The position numbers were made by a program, and so were the translations under genes. This document shows, piece by piece, positions 1-8,276 of a DNA stretch of 64,000 nucleotides (positions are counted from its first letter, which is position 1; every line of letters starts with the position of its first letter). The DNA comes from Bradyrhizobium sediminis (GTDB taxonomy: Bacteria > Pseudomonadota > Alphaproteobacteria > Rhizobiales > Xanthobacteraceae). The notes beneath the pieces are model-generated. The model was not told where the DNA came from and ran no database searches. It saw only the letters and a list, made by a program, of their open reading frames with translations. Location of the stretch: NCBI RefSeq assembly GCF_018736085.1, contig NZ_CP076134.1, positions 744,001 through 808,000 of the forward strand. Direction: 5' to 3'.

Positions 1-128
1 CGCGCGTCTCCGACAAGACCGCCTTCATGTATCTGGGCGAGCTGGTCGAATTCGACGACACCAACAAGATCTTCACTTCGCCAAGCGACCGGCGCACCCA
101 GGACTACATCACCGGCCGGTTCGGCTGA
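1..128 (+). CDS. pstB: PstB phosphate ABC transporter ATPase, C-terminal end (partial)
   Basis: The reading frame is open from the window edge to the TGA at 126-128 and encodes the last 41 residues of a PstB-type ATPase. The segment reads [18 protein letters not shown] and ends DYITGRFG, which matches the conserved PstB tail that follows the H-loop. PstB powers phosphate import through PstSCAB. It lies 10 bp upstream of phoU and is followed by phoB, the usual order of the Pho operon. The catalytic motifs lie outside the window, so the call rests on the tail and the neighbours. Confidence 0.9.
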   Translation, partial: RVSDKTAFMYLGELVEFDDTNKIFTSPSDRRTQDYITGRFG

Positions 129-138
129 GGAGAGAAAA

Positions 139-852
139 ATGCCTTCTGAACACACCGCCAAGGCGTTCGACAGCGATCTGCAGGAATTGACCCGGCTGGT
201 CTCGGAGATGGGCGGTCTCACCGAGCGCATGATCGTCGACTCCGTCGACGCGCTGATCCGCCGGGATGTCGCACTCGGCAATCGCGTCGTTGCCGCCGAC
301 GCCGAAATCGACCAACTGCAGCACGTCATCGAGGAACGCGCGGTGCTCACCATTGCCCGGCGTCAGCCGATGGCGGTGGACCTGCGCGAAATCGTCGGCG
401 CCATGCGGGTCGCCATTGATCTCGAGCGGATCGGCGACCTCGCCAAGAACATCGGCAAGCGGGTCTCGGCGCTGGAGAGCGATTTCCAGCCCCTGAAACT
501 GATCCGCGGCCTCGAGCACATGACCGACCTCGTGCAGGGCCAAATCAAATCCGTGCTCGACGCCTATGCGGCGCACGATCTGCCGGCGGCGATGAGCGTG
601 TGGAAGGGCGACGAGGAGGTCGACGCCATCTGCACATCGCTGTTCCGCGAACTCCTGACCTATATGATGGAAGATCCGCGCAACATCTCGTTCTGCATCC
701 ATCTGATGTTCTGCGCCAAGAACATCGAGCGGATCGGCGATCACGCCACCAATATCGCGGAAACCGTGTTCTACATGATCGAAGGCCAGCAGATGGTCGA
801 CAAGCGCCCGAAAGGCGACATGACGACCTTTGCCGCGACCGTGCCGGACTGA
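139..852 (+). CDS. phoU: phosphate signalling complex protein PhoU
   Basis: The 237-residue product has the usual PhoU length. It shows two similar all-helical PhoU domains, roughly residues 18-105 and 120-210, each with an acidic ER(I/M)GD-type motif: LERIGDLAKNI in the first and IERIGDHATNIAE in the second. PhoU links the Pst transporter to the PhoR/PhoB two-component system and represses the Pho regulon when phosphate is plentiful. The ATG at 139 follows a GGAGAG ribosome-binding site and sits 10 bp after pstB, so co-transcription is expected. phoB starts 46 bp downstream. Confidence 0.97.
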   Translation: MPSEHTAKAFDSDLQELTRLVSEMGGLTERMIVDSVDALIRRDVALGNRVVAADAEIDQLQHVIEERAVLTIARRQPMAVDLREIVGAMRVAIDLERIGDLAKNIGKRVSALESDFQPLKLIRGLEHMTDLVQGQIKSVLDAYAAHDLPAAMSVWKGDEEVDAICTSLFRELLTYMMEDPRNISFCIHLMFCAKNIERIGDHATNIAETVFYMIEGQQMVDKRPKGDMTTFAATVPD

Positions 853-898
853 AAGAGCGTCGCGTGAACAGAATATCACAAGAGAGAAGGCCAAGAAT

Positions 899-1600
899 AT
901 GAGTGCGCGCATTATGGTGGTGGAAGACGAGGAAGCGCTCACCACGCTGTTGCGCTACAACCTCGATGCCGAAGGCTACGACGTCGAAACCGTCGGGCGC
1001 GGCGACGACGCCGACACGCGGCTGAAGGAGCGCGTGCCCGATTTGGTGGTACTGGACTGGATGCTGCCGGGCCTGTCCGGCATCGAGCTGTGCCGCCGCT
1101 TGCGGGCGCGGCCGGAAACGCGGCAACTGCCGATCATCATGCTGACCGCGCGCGGCGAGGAGAGCGAGCGCGTGCGCGGGCTCGCCACCGGCGCCGACGA
1201 CTATATCGTAAAACCCTTTTCGGTGCCGGAATTGCTGGCGCGGGTGAAGGGCCTGTTGCGCCGCGCCAGTCCCGAGCGGCTGGCCACCGTGCTGACCTAT
1301 GGCGACCTCGAACTCGATCGCGAAAAGCGCCGCGTCGCGCGCTCCGGCCGTCCGATCGATCTCGGCCCCACCGAGTATCGCCTGCTGGAATTTTTCCTCG
1401 AGCATCCCGGCCGGGTGTTCAGCCGCGAGCAGCTGCTCGACAGCGTCTGGGGCCGCGACATCTACATCGACGAGCGCACCGTCGACGTGCACATCGGCCG
1501 CCTGCGCAAACTGCTCAACCCCGGCCGCGAGCAGGACCCGATCCGCACTGTCCGCGGCGCCGGCTACGCGCTGGACGACAGGTTCGCCAAGGCGGAGTAA
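899..1600 (+). CDS. phoB: phosphate regulon response regulator PhoB
   Basis: This 233-residue OmpR/PhoB-family response regulator has an N-terminal receiver domain (about residues 4-118) and a C-terminal winged-helix domain (about 130-228). The receiver keeps the acidic pocket at D10/E11, the phospho-acceptor aspartate in VLDWMLPG (D53) and the lysine in VKPFS (K105). The DNA-binding half contains SREQLLDSVWG and RTVDVHIGRLRKLL. The frame is open further upstream, but the ATG at 899 gives the family start MSARIMVVEDEE and follows an AGAAGG-type ribosome-binding site. The matching kinase PhoR is not in the window. Its place behind pstB-phoU fixes the call. Confidence 0.97.
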   Translation: MSARIMVVEDEEALTTLLRYNLDAEGYDVETVGRGDDADTRLKERVPDLVVLDWMLPGLSGIELCRRLRARPETRQLPIIMLTARGEESERVRGLATGADDYIVKPFSVPELLARVKGLLRRASPERLATVLTYGDLELDREKRRVARSGRPIDLGPTEYRLLEFFLEHPGRVFSREQLLDSVWGRDIYIDERTVDVHIGRLRKLLNPGREQDPIRTVRGAGYALDDRFAKAE

Positions 1601-1608
1601 TTCCCAGC

Positions 1609-1738
1609 CGTCGTCCTCGCGAACGCGAGGACCCATAACCACCGATGTTGATTGTTTGAAAAGCTGGAGCCCCAGCTCGGCATAACCACAAGCACCTGTG
1701 GTCATGGGTCCCTGCGTTCGTTCGCAGGGACGACGACG
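1609..1738. repeat. palindromic intergenic repeat, family A copy 1
   Basis: Two inverted arms of about 35 bp face each other across about 50 bp. The left arm begins CGTCGTCC and runs into CCCATAACCACC; the right arm mirrors it and ends GGGACGACGACG. Four more copies occur near 4857, 8135, 33639 and 34735, always between genes. It lies between the convergent genes phoB and gcrA, so its RNA would fold on either strand and could act as a bidirectional terminator (inference). Confidence 0.85.
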
Positions 1739-1752
1739 TTTAGATACCGCGC

Positions 1753-2265
1753 TTACCGCGTCGGCTTCGCCGGTTGCCGGCGGCGGTCGCTGGCCGGCTG
1801 GTAGGCGATGCGCGAGTGGTGCGCGCAATAGGGCAGGCTGGTCAGCGCCTTGCCGCCGCAGAAGAAGAATTCCGGGCTCGAGGGATCGCCGACCGGCCAG
1901 TGGCAAGTGGCCTCGTTCAACTCCAGCAGCGACAGGCGCTGGCTCATCGGCACCACGTTGTCGTAGGCGATCGGATCCGGCTCCATCTCGACTTCGAAGG
2001 CATGGGCCAGCGCGGTATTGCCGCGCGACACCGGACGCGACACCCGCATCATGTGCTGGGCCGGGCGCGCCTTGCGCTGGCGGGGAGCGGCCGAGGTGGA
2101 GGGGCTCTTGGCGCGGCCGGACAGGCCGAGCCGGTGGACTTTGCCGATTACCGCATTTCGCGTCACATTTCCGAGTTCCGCGGCGATCTGGCTGGCCGAA
2201 AGTCCGGCCTCCCAGAGCTTTTTCAACTGCTCAACGCGATCGTCGGACCAGGTCAATACCGTCAT
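1753..2265 (-). CDS. gcrA: GcrA cell cycle regulator
   Basis: The 170-residue product begins MTVLTWSDDRVEQLKKLWEAG and continues SASQIAAELGNVTRNAVIGKVHRLGLSGRAK, the hallmark N-terminal DNA-binding region of GcrA. The C-terminal part carries the conserved TCHWPVGDPSSPEFFFCG and LPYCAHHSRIAYQP segments. GcrA works with sigma70 and CcrM-dependent GANTC methylation to time cell-cycle transcription in Alphaproteobacteria. The frame is open upstream to 2403, but the ATG at 2265 gives the family start. Two GANTC sites lie about 205-225 bp upstream. ccrM is not in the window. Confidence 0.96.
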   Translation of the reverse strand: MTVLTWSDDRVEQLKKLWEAGLSASQIAAELGNVTRNAVIGKVHRLGLSGRAKSPSTSAAPRQRKARPAQHMMRVSRPVSRGNTALAHAFEVEMEPDPIAYDNVVPMSQRLSLLELNEATCHWPVGDPSSPEFFFCGGKALTSLPYCAHHSRIAYQPASDRRRQPAKPTR

Positions 2266-2470
2266 CGCACTCTTCCCTTCGCGTCGCGCCGGCCAGTACG
2301 AGGGCGGCGCTGCGATGCCAAATCTCAAAAATCCCTGCCGGCAGAATCCCTTAGCCCTCGCCGGGCGCGAAAACCGCGCCCGAACGTGTACGCTGAACAC
2401 CAACGACTAGAGGATCAGAACCGCCGCACGAGATGTCGTACCCGACAGCAGAGAAGCTACAATATGGCGT

Positions 2471-2488
2471 GACTCCGGCGCAAGAGTC
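2471..2488. promoter_or_regulatory. paired GANTC (CcrM methylation) sites upstream of gcrA
   Basis: GACTC at 2471-2475 and GAGTC at 2484-2488 both match GANTC, the CcrM target, with 8 bp between them. GcrA of Caulobacter acts at methylated GANTC promoters, so a cluster in the gcrA upstream region could link the gene to replication-dependent methylation. Single GANTC sites occur by chance, so the regulatory role is inference. Confidence 0.4.
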
Positions 2489-2571
2489 AGCGCGGTTGCG
2501 TCCACATGTTCCGTCGCCCAGACATCGCCGCACCGCAATCTTTCGAGCTATTTTGGCCTCCGCGTGACCGA

Positions 2572-2599
2572 TTGACAGTTATCGCCGCGCGCCTAGAAT
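2572..2599 (+). promoter_or_regulatory. sigma70-type promoter for argD
   Basis: TTGACA (2572-2577) and TAGAAT (2594-2599) are separated by 16 bp, close to the housekeeping consensus. Transcription should start near 2606, about 105 bp before the argD ATG and right at the base of the following hairpin. Confidence 0.6.
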
Positions 2600-2606
2600 G
2601 CTTTTT

Positions 2607-2640
2607 ACGTGCCGCCCGAAAAGGCGGCACGTTTTGTTTT
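2607..2640 (+). terminator. intrinsic terminator-like hairpin in the argD leader
   Basis: ACGTGCCGCC and GGCGGCACGT form a perfect 10-bp stem around a CGAAAA loop, followed by TTTGTTTT. The T tract lies on the plus side, so it would stop plus-strand transcripts. It begins within a few bases of the start predicted from the promoter at 2572-2599, so it may attenuate argD or yield a very short RNA. Confidence 0.6.
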
Positions 2641-2710
2641 CCGGGACTTGTTGCGATGCAAATAGCGCCAATGCGCGGCATCGCGGCCGGCCTAACCGTC
2701 AGTGATCGCC

Positions 2711-3919
2711 ATGACCAAGAGCGCGACGTCGCATCTGCTCCCCGTATTCGCCAGGGTCGATCTCGGTTTCGAGCGCGGCGAGGGCGCGTGGCTGATCGCG
2801 ACCAACGGCGAGCGTTATCTCGATTTCACCAGCGGCGTCGCGGTCAATGCGCTCGGCCATTGCCATCCGCATCTGGTCGCCGCATTGCAGGAGCAGGCGA
2901 CAAAGCTCTGGCACATGTCGAACCTGTTCAAGAGCCCGGACGGCGACAAGCTTGCCGCGCGGCTGTGCGAAGAGAGCTTTGCCGATTTCGTGTTCTTCTG
3001 TAATTCCGGCGCCGAAGCGATGGAATGCGCGATCAAGATCGCGCGCCGCTATCACGCCGCCAAGGGACACCCCGAACGCTATCGCCTCGTCACCTTCGAA
3101 GGCGCGTTCCACGGCCGCACGCTGGGGACGCTGGCAGCGACCGGCTCGGCGAAATATCTCGAGGGTTTCGGTCCGCCGCTGGACGGCTTCGACCAGGTGC
3201 CGCACGGCGATCTCGAAGCGGTCAAGAAGGCGATCGGTCCGCAGACCGCGGGCATCCTGATCGAGCCGGTGCAGGGCGAGGGCGGTGTGCGCACCGCGCC
3301 GAATTCATTCTTCAAGGCGCTGCGCCAGCTCTGCGACGACAACGGCCTGCTGCTGATCTTCGACGAAGTGCAGACCGGCATGGGCCGCACCGGCGATCTC
3401 TTTGCCTATAAGCGCCTCGGCGTAGTGCCCGACGTGATGCCGCTGGCCAAAGCGCTCGGCGGCGGCTTTCCGATCGGGGCCTGTCTCGCGTCAGCGGAGG
3501 CGGCCTCCGGCATGACGCCGGGTTCGCACGGCTCGACCTTCGGCGGCAATCCGCTGGCGGTCGCCGCCGCCAACGCGGTGCTGGATGTGATGCTGAAGCC
3601 CGGCTTCTTCGAGCATGTGCAGAAGATGTCGCTGCTGCTCAAGCAGAAACTGGCTTCCGTGGTCGATCGTTATCCTGAAGTGCTCGCGGAAGTTCGCGGC
3701 GAGGGCCTCTTGATCGGCGTCAAGGCAGTGGTGCCCTCGGGCGATCTGGTCACGGCGCTGCGCGAGCAGAAACTGCTCACGGTCGGCGCCGGCGACAATG
3801 TGGTGCGGTTCCTGGCGCCGCTGATCGTGAGCGAAGCCGAGATCGAGGAATCTGTCAGCCGCCTCGAGCGCGCCTGCATCGCGCTGTCGGGCGACCAGTT
3901 GAAGAAGGCGGCGGGGTAA
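2711..3919 (+). CDS. argD: acetylornithine aminotransferase
   Basis: The 402-residue product is a class III PLP-dependent aminotransferase. It has the cofactor-binding [15 protein letters not shown] segment, the aspartate motif [13 protein letters not shown] and the Schiff-base lysine in [13 protein letters not shown] (about K247). ArgD moves an amino group from glutamate to N-acetylglutamate semialdehyde in arginine synthesis and can also serve lysine synthesis. The stop codon overlaps the argF start (TAATG), so translation is probably coupled. A GTG at 2702 is an alternative start. The pairing with argF favours ArgD over other class III aminotransferases. Confidence 0.95.
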   Translation: MTKSATSHLLPVFARVDLGFERGEGAWLIATNGERYLDFTSGVAVNALGHCHPHLVAALQEQATKLWHMSNLFKSPDGDKLAARLCEESFADFVFFCNSGAEAMECAIKIARRYHAAKGHPERYRLVTFEGAFHGRTLGTLAATGSAKYLEGFGPPLDGFDQVPHGDLEAVKKAIGPQTAGILIEPVQGEGGVRTAPNSFFKALRQLCDDNGLLLIFDEVQTGMGRTGDLFAYKRLGVVPDVMPLAKALGGGFPIGACLASAEAASGMTPGSHGSTFGGNPLAVAAANAVLDVMLKPGFFEHVQKMSLLLKQKLASVVDRYPEVLAEVRGEGLLIGVKAVVPSGDLVTALREQKLLTVGAGDNVVRFLAPLIVSEAEIEESVSRLERACIALSGDQLKKAAG

Positions 3920-4845
3920 TGAGCAAGGCCCTTCGTCATTTCCTCGATATCAACGAGCTGCCGCCCAAGGAGTTGCGCAACATGCTGGCCGCCAGCGTCG
4001 CCATGAAGGCGAAGCTGAAGGCGCATGAGAAGGGCAAGAAGCCGCTTGAAGGCAAGACGCTGGCGATGATCTTCGAACGGCCTTCGACCCGCACGCGGGT
4101 GTCGTTCGACGTCGGCATGCGCCAGCTCGGCGGTGAATCGATCATGCTGACCGGCGCGGAGATGCAGCTCGGCCGCGGCGAGACCATCGCCGATACCGCG
4201 CGCGTGCTGTCGCGCTACGTCGACGCCATCATGATCCGCATCCTCAACCACGATGCGCTCTTGGAGCTCGCCGCCCACGCCACCGTGCCCGTGATCAACG
4301 GGCTGACGCGGCGCTCGCATCCCTGCCAGGTGATGGCAGATCTGATGACCTTCGAGGAGCATCGCGGCCCGATCGAGGGCCGCACCGTGGCCTGGACCGG
4401 TGACGACAATAACGTGCTGGCCTCCTGGGCGCATGCGGCGGAGCGCTTCAAGTTCACGCTCAACGTCGCCACCCCGCCGCAGCTGGCGCCGAACAAGGCG
4501 ATGAAGGACTGGATCAAGGCGACGCAGGCGCCGATCGTGCTCGGCAACGACCCGGAGGCCGCCGTGCGCGGCGCCGACTGTGTCGTCACCGACACCTGGG
4601 TGTCGATGGGCGACAAAGATGGCGAGCACCGCCACAATGTGCTGAAGCCCTACCAGGTCAACGCCAAGCTGATGTCGCTGGCCAAGAAGGATGCGGTGTT
4701 CATGCATTGCCTGCCCGCGCATCGCGGCGAGGAAGTCACCGACGAGGTGATCGACGGCCCGCAATCGGTGGTGTTCGACGAAGCCGAAAACCGCCTGCAC
4801 GCGCAAAAGGGTATTTTGGCCTGGTGTTTCGACGCGGTGGCGTGA
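3919..4845 (+). CDS. argF: ornithine carbamoyltransferase
   Basis: The 308-residue product carries the carbamoyl-phosphate motif FERPSTRTR (STRTR at residues 56-60), the HPCQVMADL motif and the ornithine-side motif [13 protein letters not shown]. It makes citrulline from ornithine and carbamoyl phosphate in the cytoplasm, later in the same pathway as ArgD. Its ATG overlaps the argD stop by one base. Length and motifs are normal. A family A repeat follows the gene. Confidence 0.97.
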   Translation: MSKALRHFLDINELPPKELRNMLAASVAMKAKLKAHEKGKKPLEGKTLAMIFERPSTRTRVSFDVGMRQLGGESIMLTGAEMQLGRGETIADTARVLSRYVDAIMIRILNHDALLELAAHATVPVINGLTRRSHPCQVMADLMTFEEHRGPIEGRTVAWTGDDNNVLASWAHAAERFKFTLNVATPPQLAPNKAMKDWIKATQAPIVLGNDPEAAVRGADCVVTDTWVSMGDKDGEHRHNVLKPYQVNAKLMSLAKKDAVFMHCLPAHRGEEVTDEVIDGPQSVVFDEAENRLHAQKGILAWCFDAVA

Positions 4846-4856
4846 GCGAAAATTCT

Positions 4857-4976
4857 GTCGTCGTCCCGGCGAACGCCGGGATCCATACCGCGTGATCTCT
4901 CGTTTTTGCGATGTGGTAGACGTTTCGAGCAACGATAACAGCGGTGGTTATGGGTCCCGCTTTCGCGGGGACGACA
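4857..4976. repeat. palindromic intergenic repeat, family A copy 2
   Basis: Inverted arms CGTCGTCCCGGCGAACGC and the mirrored GCGGGGACGACAG face each other across about 55 bp. It lies between argF and hslO. It belongs to the same family as the copies near 1609, 8135, 33639 and 34735. Confidence 0.85.
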
Positions 4977-5022
4977 GATTGCCCCCTTTCGTTTTGCCCT
5001 CGCCGACCCCAGATAAAGCGCC

Positions 5023-6030
5023 ATGACGTCACAATCCCCCGACATGAAAACCTCCCAGGAAACCCCGATCCGCGCCCCCTCGGCGGTTCCGGTCGACGAT
5101 GCGGTGCTGCCGTTCGAGGTCGCTTCACTCGATCTGCGCGGTCGTTTGACCCGGCTCGGCCCCGCTCTCGACGACGTCCTCACCAAGCACGATTATCCGG
5201 CCCCGGTCGGCAAGCTGCTCGGCGAGGCGATCGTGCTGACGACGCTGCTTGGCTCGTCGCTGAAATTCGACGGCCGCTTCATCCTGCAGACCCAGACCGA
5301 CGGCCCGGTGTCGTTCCTGATCGTGGATTTCCAGGCCCCGGACCGCCTGCGTGCCTATGCGCGCTACGACCCAAAGCGGCTGAAGGAGGGCCAGGATTCC
5401 GGCGCGCTGCTCGGCAAGGGCCATCTCGCCATGACCATCGATCAGGGCCCGGACATGAGCCGCTATCAGGGGCTGGTAGCGCTGGACGGCGGCAGCCTCG
5501 AAGACGCCGCGCACGAATACTTTTTGCGTTCCGAGCAAATACCGACGCGGGTGTGTCTCGCCGTCGGCGAGGAATGGCGCGGTGGCGGCGCGGGACCGAA
5601 ACACCGCTGGCGCGCCGGCGGCGTGCTGCTGCAATTCCTGCCCAAGGCGCCGGAGCGGGCGCGGCAGGCCGATCTGCATCCGGGTGACGCGCCGGAAGGC
5701 GTCGCCGCCCACACGGTGGCGGAAGACGACGCCTGGATCGAAGGCCAATCGCTGATCTCGACGGTGGAGGATATCGAGCTGATCGATCCGGATCTGTCCG
5801 GCGAGCGGCTGCTCTATCGTTTGTTCCACGAGCGCGGCGTTCGCGTGTTCGCGCCGCTGCCCTTGCGCGCGCAATGCTCCTGCTCGCGCGACGCGGTGTC
5901 GGCGATGCTGAAGAGCTTCGCACCCGATGACCGCGCCGCGATGGTGAAGGACGACAAGGTGGTGGTGACCTGCGAGTTCTGCTCGTCGGTCTACCAGTTC
6001 ACCCCGCACGAGGCGGGGGTGGAGGAGTAG
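5023..6030 (+). CDS. hslO: Hsp33 redox-regulated holdase chaperone
   Basis: The 335-residue product matches Hsp33. The N-terminal and middle part is the folded substrate-binding region, with GKGHLAMTIDQG and YFLRSEQIPTRV. The C-terminal zinc redox switch has all four cysteines: CSC (C285, C287) and CEFC (C317, C320). Oxidation releases zinc and activates the holdase, which protects unfolding cytoplasmic proteins. The gene is complete, but its last 156 bp are repeated at 7902-8057, with a foreign-looking gene between the copies. This copy ends GVEE; the orphan copy ends GVE. Confidence 0.95.
   Translation: MTSQSPDMKTSQETPIRAPSAVPVDDAVLPFEVASLDLRGRLTRLGPALDDVLTKHDYPAPVGKLLGEAIVLTTLLGSSLKFDGRFILQTQTDGPVSFLIVDFQAPDRLRAYARYDPKRLKEGQDSGALLGKGHLAMTIDQGPDMSRYQGLVALDGGSLEDAAHEYFLRSEQIPTRVCLAVGEEWRGGGAGPKHRWRAGGVLLQFLPKAPERARQADLHPGDAPEGVAAHTVAEDDAWIEGQSLISTVEDIELIDPDLSGERLLYRLFHERGVRVFAPLPLRAQCSCSRDAVSAMLKSFAPDDRAAMVKDDKVVVTCEFCSSVYQFTPHEAGVEE
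5869..6024 (+). repeat. hslO 3'-end direct repeat, gene-attached copy
   Basis: These 156 bp encode the C-terminal redox switch of Hsp33 and recur in the same orientation at 7902-8056. By eye I count about five substitutions, mostly silent, so identity is about 97%. The two copies bracket the insert at 6031-7901. Confidence 0.95.
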
Positions 6031-6058
6031 GGGCGTGGGGCAAAACTCCCCTCTCGAC

Positions 6059-6090
6059 CGTCATTGCGAGTGCAGCGAAGCAATCCATCG
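6059..6090 (+). repeat. solitary arm of family B repeat
   Basis: CGTCATTGCGAG followed by GCGAAGCAATCCA matches the left arm of the family B palindromes near 20486, 21690, 31847, 38006 and 60770. No intact right arm follows. A degenerate match (CTGCGAGGAGCGGTAGCGA) lies just after the orphan hslO copy near 8090, so the insert may have split one repeat. Confidence 0.6.
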
Positions 6091-6259
6091 AGCGGAGAAA
6101 CCGGTTTTGGGTTGCTCCGCTAAGCTCGCGCGAGGAGGCGTGCTTGCGCTGTGTCGAACCATGAAATGTTGTCTCCCAAGTGTCCGCTTCTCCAACCTTG
6201 CCATACAACCTTAATGATGTGCTAGTTTGTAGCTGTCAGGTGCCGAACTTGGAGAAGCC

Positions 6260-7897
6260 ATGGCTACGTTGACGACAGCGCCGACCGGGAAAGGTGAGGG
6301 GCCGAACCCGAACGATAGACAGGCTTTCAGTAATTGGCTCGTGAAGCAGCCGCGCCAATGGTCGGTGACAATTGCAGCGCGCGCGGCGTTAAGAGTCCTT
6401 CCGCTTTTGCGTGACCAGGGTAATCCCGAGGCGAGCATTTTGTCGGCGTTTCGTGCCACGGCAATTGCACGATTTGCGGCTAGATTTCCTAATAAGGCAG
6501 TAGCAACGGCTGCTATTGCCGCTGCCTCCACTCCAAATGTGCCTGCTGTCGCCTCCATCGCAGCGACCGCTGCCGCCGATGTCTTCAGCGAGGGTCGCGA
6601 CGCAGCTTCTGCTGCCTCCGCTGCTTCTCTCGTCGCTTCCACGGCCGCTGCGGCAGCCTTCGCCGCTTCCGCTGCTGCCGTCTCCGAAATGTTTGCAGCC
6701 GTCAAACGTGACGCAGAGCAACTGCGCGATGGCAGGCTGCGCCCCGAGCAACTCGCATCCGCTCCGCTTTGGTCCAAGCGCACGCCGAAGGATATCGGCG
6801 GCGCATGGCGGGAACTGGCACCGCAACTTCGTGCGCGCGGCGAACATTGGTCGGTTTGGATTGATTGGTACGATGACGTTCTTGCCGGCGCGGTTCACGC
6901 TGGACGCGGAGAAGCTCAGGATGCTGCATATACTGATATCGTTGGCGAACTTCCTTGGGGGGGCGGCGCAGAAGCGGTGAACACCGCGATTGCTCGGCGG
7001 CTGGAGGTGCTCAGAGCCGATCCGGATCCAGCGCCTATTGAAGGGATCCCCAGTCCAATCGCAATCCGCCGCATGGTCGACGGCCGCATCGGGGCAGACG
7101 CCGGCGCATTGGCTGAGCCGACGCTGCGAGGCTCCCTCACGCTTGATGATCATTCACACGCTCTAGCTGCTTGCCGCAGTCGTGCCGATCAATTGCGGAC
7201 GATGGCAACGTCTCCGAAATTTCAGGGACGCTCCGAATATGCCGAAGTGCTAGCGTCATATCTGGAGTGGCTTCCGACCAGGCCCGGTGTGGGCAACATC
7301 TTACTCGCTGACGGCGAAGCACGGGTTCTGAACAAGCTGTTTGTAGCTGATGAAGAAATACTTTCGACGGGTTTTGCGGGGCGTCTTTCTGTCCTGCTCG
7401 AAGACCATATCGGTCTTAGGCCCTATTATCCCGAACTCGAACGGCATTATGTCGCGGTGAGGACGGGGCGTCTCGTAACGCCGCTTGCGCGCGATGCCGT
7501 GGAAGCAATACGGCAGATGATCCGTGCGAACACGCCCAATGTCTTTCATGAATCGGTTTCGCCTGCGATGGATGAGACGGCAAAGCCGGTGCCGGACATC
7601 AAGCCGCTAGCTCCGGAAGATGCGCCTCCCCCGGATCCTAATCGCCCCAGACCTCCGAGGGATCCTGTTGCGGAGGTGGATCCGGCAAAGTCGCGCAATT
7701 TTGCATTTGCGAGCGCAGCAAACAGGATTTGGGAAATCCTGAAAAGTGGAAAGAACATTCGCGAAAACGTCGAGGGCTGGCAAGCGACATACGAACAGTT
7801 CAAGCCGCATATCGGAACGGTTTTGCAATGGCTGAGAGACTTTTGGCCTGGTGGGGGCGACGGCATACCGCCCCTGCCTCCGGCGATGTCAGCCTGA
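6260..7897 (+). CDS. uncharacterised 545-residue protein, cargo of the hslO insert
   Basis: I cannot assign a function. The N-terminus reads FSNWLVKQPRQWSVTIAARA and ALRVLPLL, then FRATAIARFAARFPNKA. Residues about 70-150 are extremely alanine/serine rich and probably helical. Then come LWSKRTPKDIGGAWRELAP and GEHWSVWIDWYDDVLAG. From memory, similar N-terminal blocks occur on many rhizobial proteins with differing C-termini. A Pro-rich linker (about 440-475) precedes a short tail ending WLRDFWPGGGDGIPPLPP. No signal peptide or clear membrane span is seen. It is the only gene in the insert, and its codon use is less GC-extreme than that of its neighbours, which suggests transfer. Confidence 0.8.
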   Translation: MATLTTAPTGKGEGPNPNDRQAFSNWLVKQPRQWSVTIAARAALRVLPLLRDQGNPEASILSAFRATAIARFAARFPNKAVATAAIAAASTPNVPAVASIAATAAADVFSEGRDAASAASAASLVASTAAAAAFAASAAAVSEMFAAVKRDAEQLRDGRLRPEQLASAPLWSKRTPKDIGGAWRELAPQLRARGEHWSVWIDWYDDVLAGAVHAGRGEAQDAAYTDIVGELPWGGGAEAVNTAIARRLEVLRADPDPAPIEGIPSPIAIRRMVDGRIGADAGALAEPTLRGSLTLDDHSHALAACRSRADQLRTMATSPKFQGRSEYAEVLASYLEWLPTRPGVGNILLADGEARVLNKLFVADEEILSTGFAGRLSVLLEDHIGLRPYYPELERHYVAVRTGRLVTPLARDAVEAIRQMIRANTPNVFHESVSPAMDETAKPVPDIKPLAPEDAPPPDPNRPRPPRDPVAEVDPAKSRNFAFASAANRIWEILKSGKNIRENVEGWQATYEQFKPHIGTVLQWLRDFWPGGGDGIPPLPPAMSA

Positions 7898-7901
7898 GGG
7901 T

Positions 7902-8060
7902 GCGCAATGCTCCTGTTCGCGCGACGCGGTGTCGGCGATGCTGAAGAGCTTCGCACCTGACGACCGCGCCGCGATGGTCAAGGACGACAAGGTGGTGGTG
8001 ACCTGCGAGTTCTGCTCGTCGGTCTACCAGTTCACCCCGCACGAGGCGGGTGTGGAGTAG
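7902..8060 (+). pseudogene. orphan 3' fragment of hslO
   Basis: This stretch encodes AQCSCSRDAV through QFTPHEAGVE, the last 52 or so residues of Hsp33 with all four zinc cysteines, but it lacks the rest of the gene. It is the second copy of the 156-bp direct repeat. It starts just after the stop codon of the cargo gene. An ORF running into it from 7851 is unrelated upstream sequence. It could be the ancestral 3' end displaced by the insert, or the incoming one. Confidence 0.9.
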
Positions 8061-8134
8061 GGGGCGGGCGCGGTCAGTCGCAGTTCTTCACTGCGAGGAG
8101 CGGTAGCGACAATTTGAAAAGTTGAACTCTCTTG

Positions 8135-8255
8135 CGTCGTCCCTGCGAACGCAGGGACCCATACGCTGCGGCCTCACGATGAGACGACGGTGTTAGATAC
8201 CTTCTACAGCAACAGGCACCGGTGGTTATGGGTCCCTGCGTTCGCAGGGACGACG
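8135..8255. repeat. palindromic intergenic repeat, family A copy 3
   Basis: The inverted arms CGTCGTCCCTGCGAACGCAG and its mirror ending CAGGGACGACG are separated by about 60 bp. It lies between the orphan hslO fragment and apaG. Confidence 0.85.
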
Positions 8256-8276
8256 GATAAAGCAGCGCTCCTCCGC

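Larger units (their letters stand above)
2266..2710. other. gcrA-argD divergent intergenic region
   Basis: About 445 bp separate divergent gcrA and argD. I see no convincing gene in it. It holds two GANTC sites (2471-2475 and 2484-2488), a near-consensus sigma70 promoter pointing to argD (2572-2599) and a strong hairpin with a T tract directly after that promoter (2607-2640). Short ORFs here lack family features and good start sites. Confidence 0.7.
6031..7901. mobile_element. 1.9 kb insert between duplicated hslO 3' ends
   Basis: This segment lies between two direct copies of the hslO 3' end. It holds one plus-strand gene (6260-7897) and a solitary arm of the family B repeat (6059-6090). 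I see no integrase, transposase or obvious terminal inverted repeat. A duplicated gene end flanking a cargo gene is what remains when an element that carries a replacement 3' end enters a gene, or when two alleles recombine unequally. Mobility is inferred from the architecture only. Confidence 0.6.

Noticed and set aside
545..1906. 453-codon open frame on the minus strand across phoU-phoB
   Set aside because: It is antisense to two certain genes, composed of Arg/Ala/His-rich shadow sequence and has no family motifs.
7851..8060. 69-codon open frame as a small gene
   Set aside because: Its N-terminal codons overlap the cargo gene in another frame and the rest is the duplicated hslO tail, so it is a fragment.
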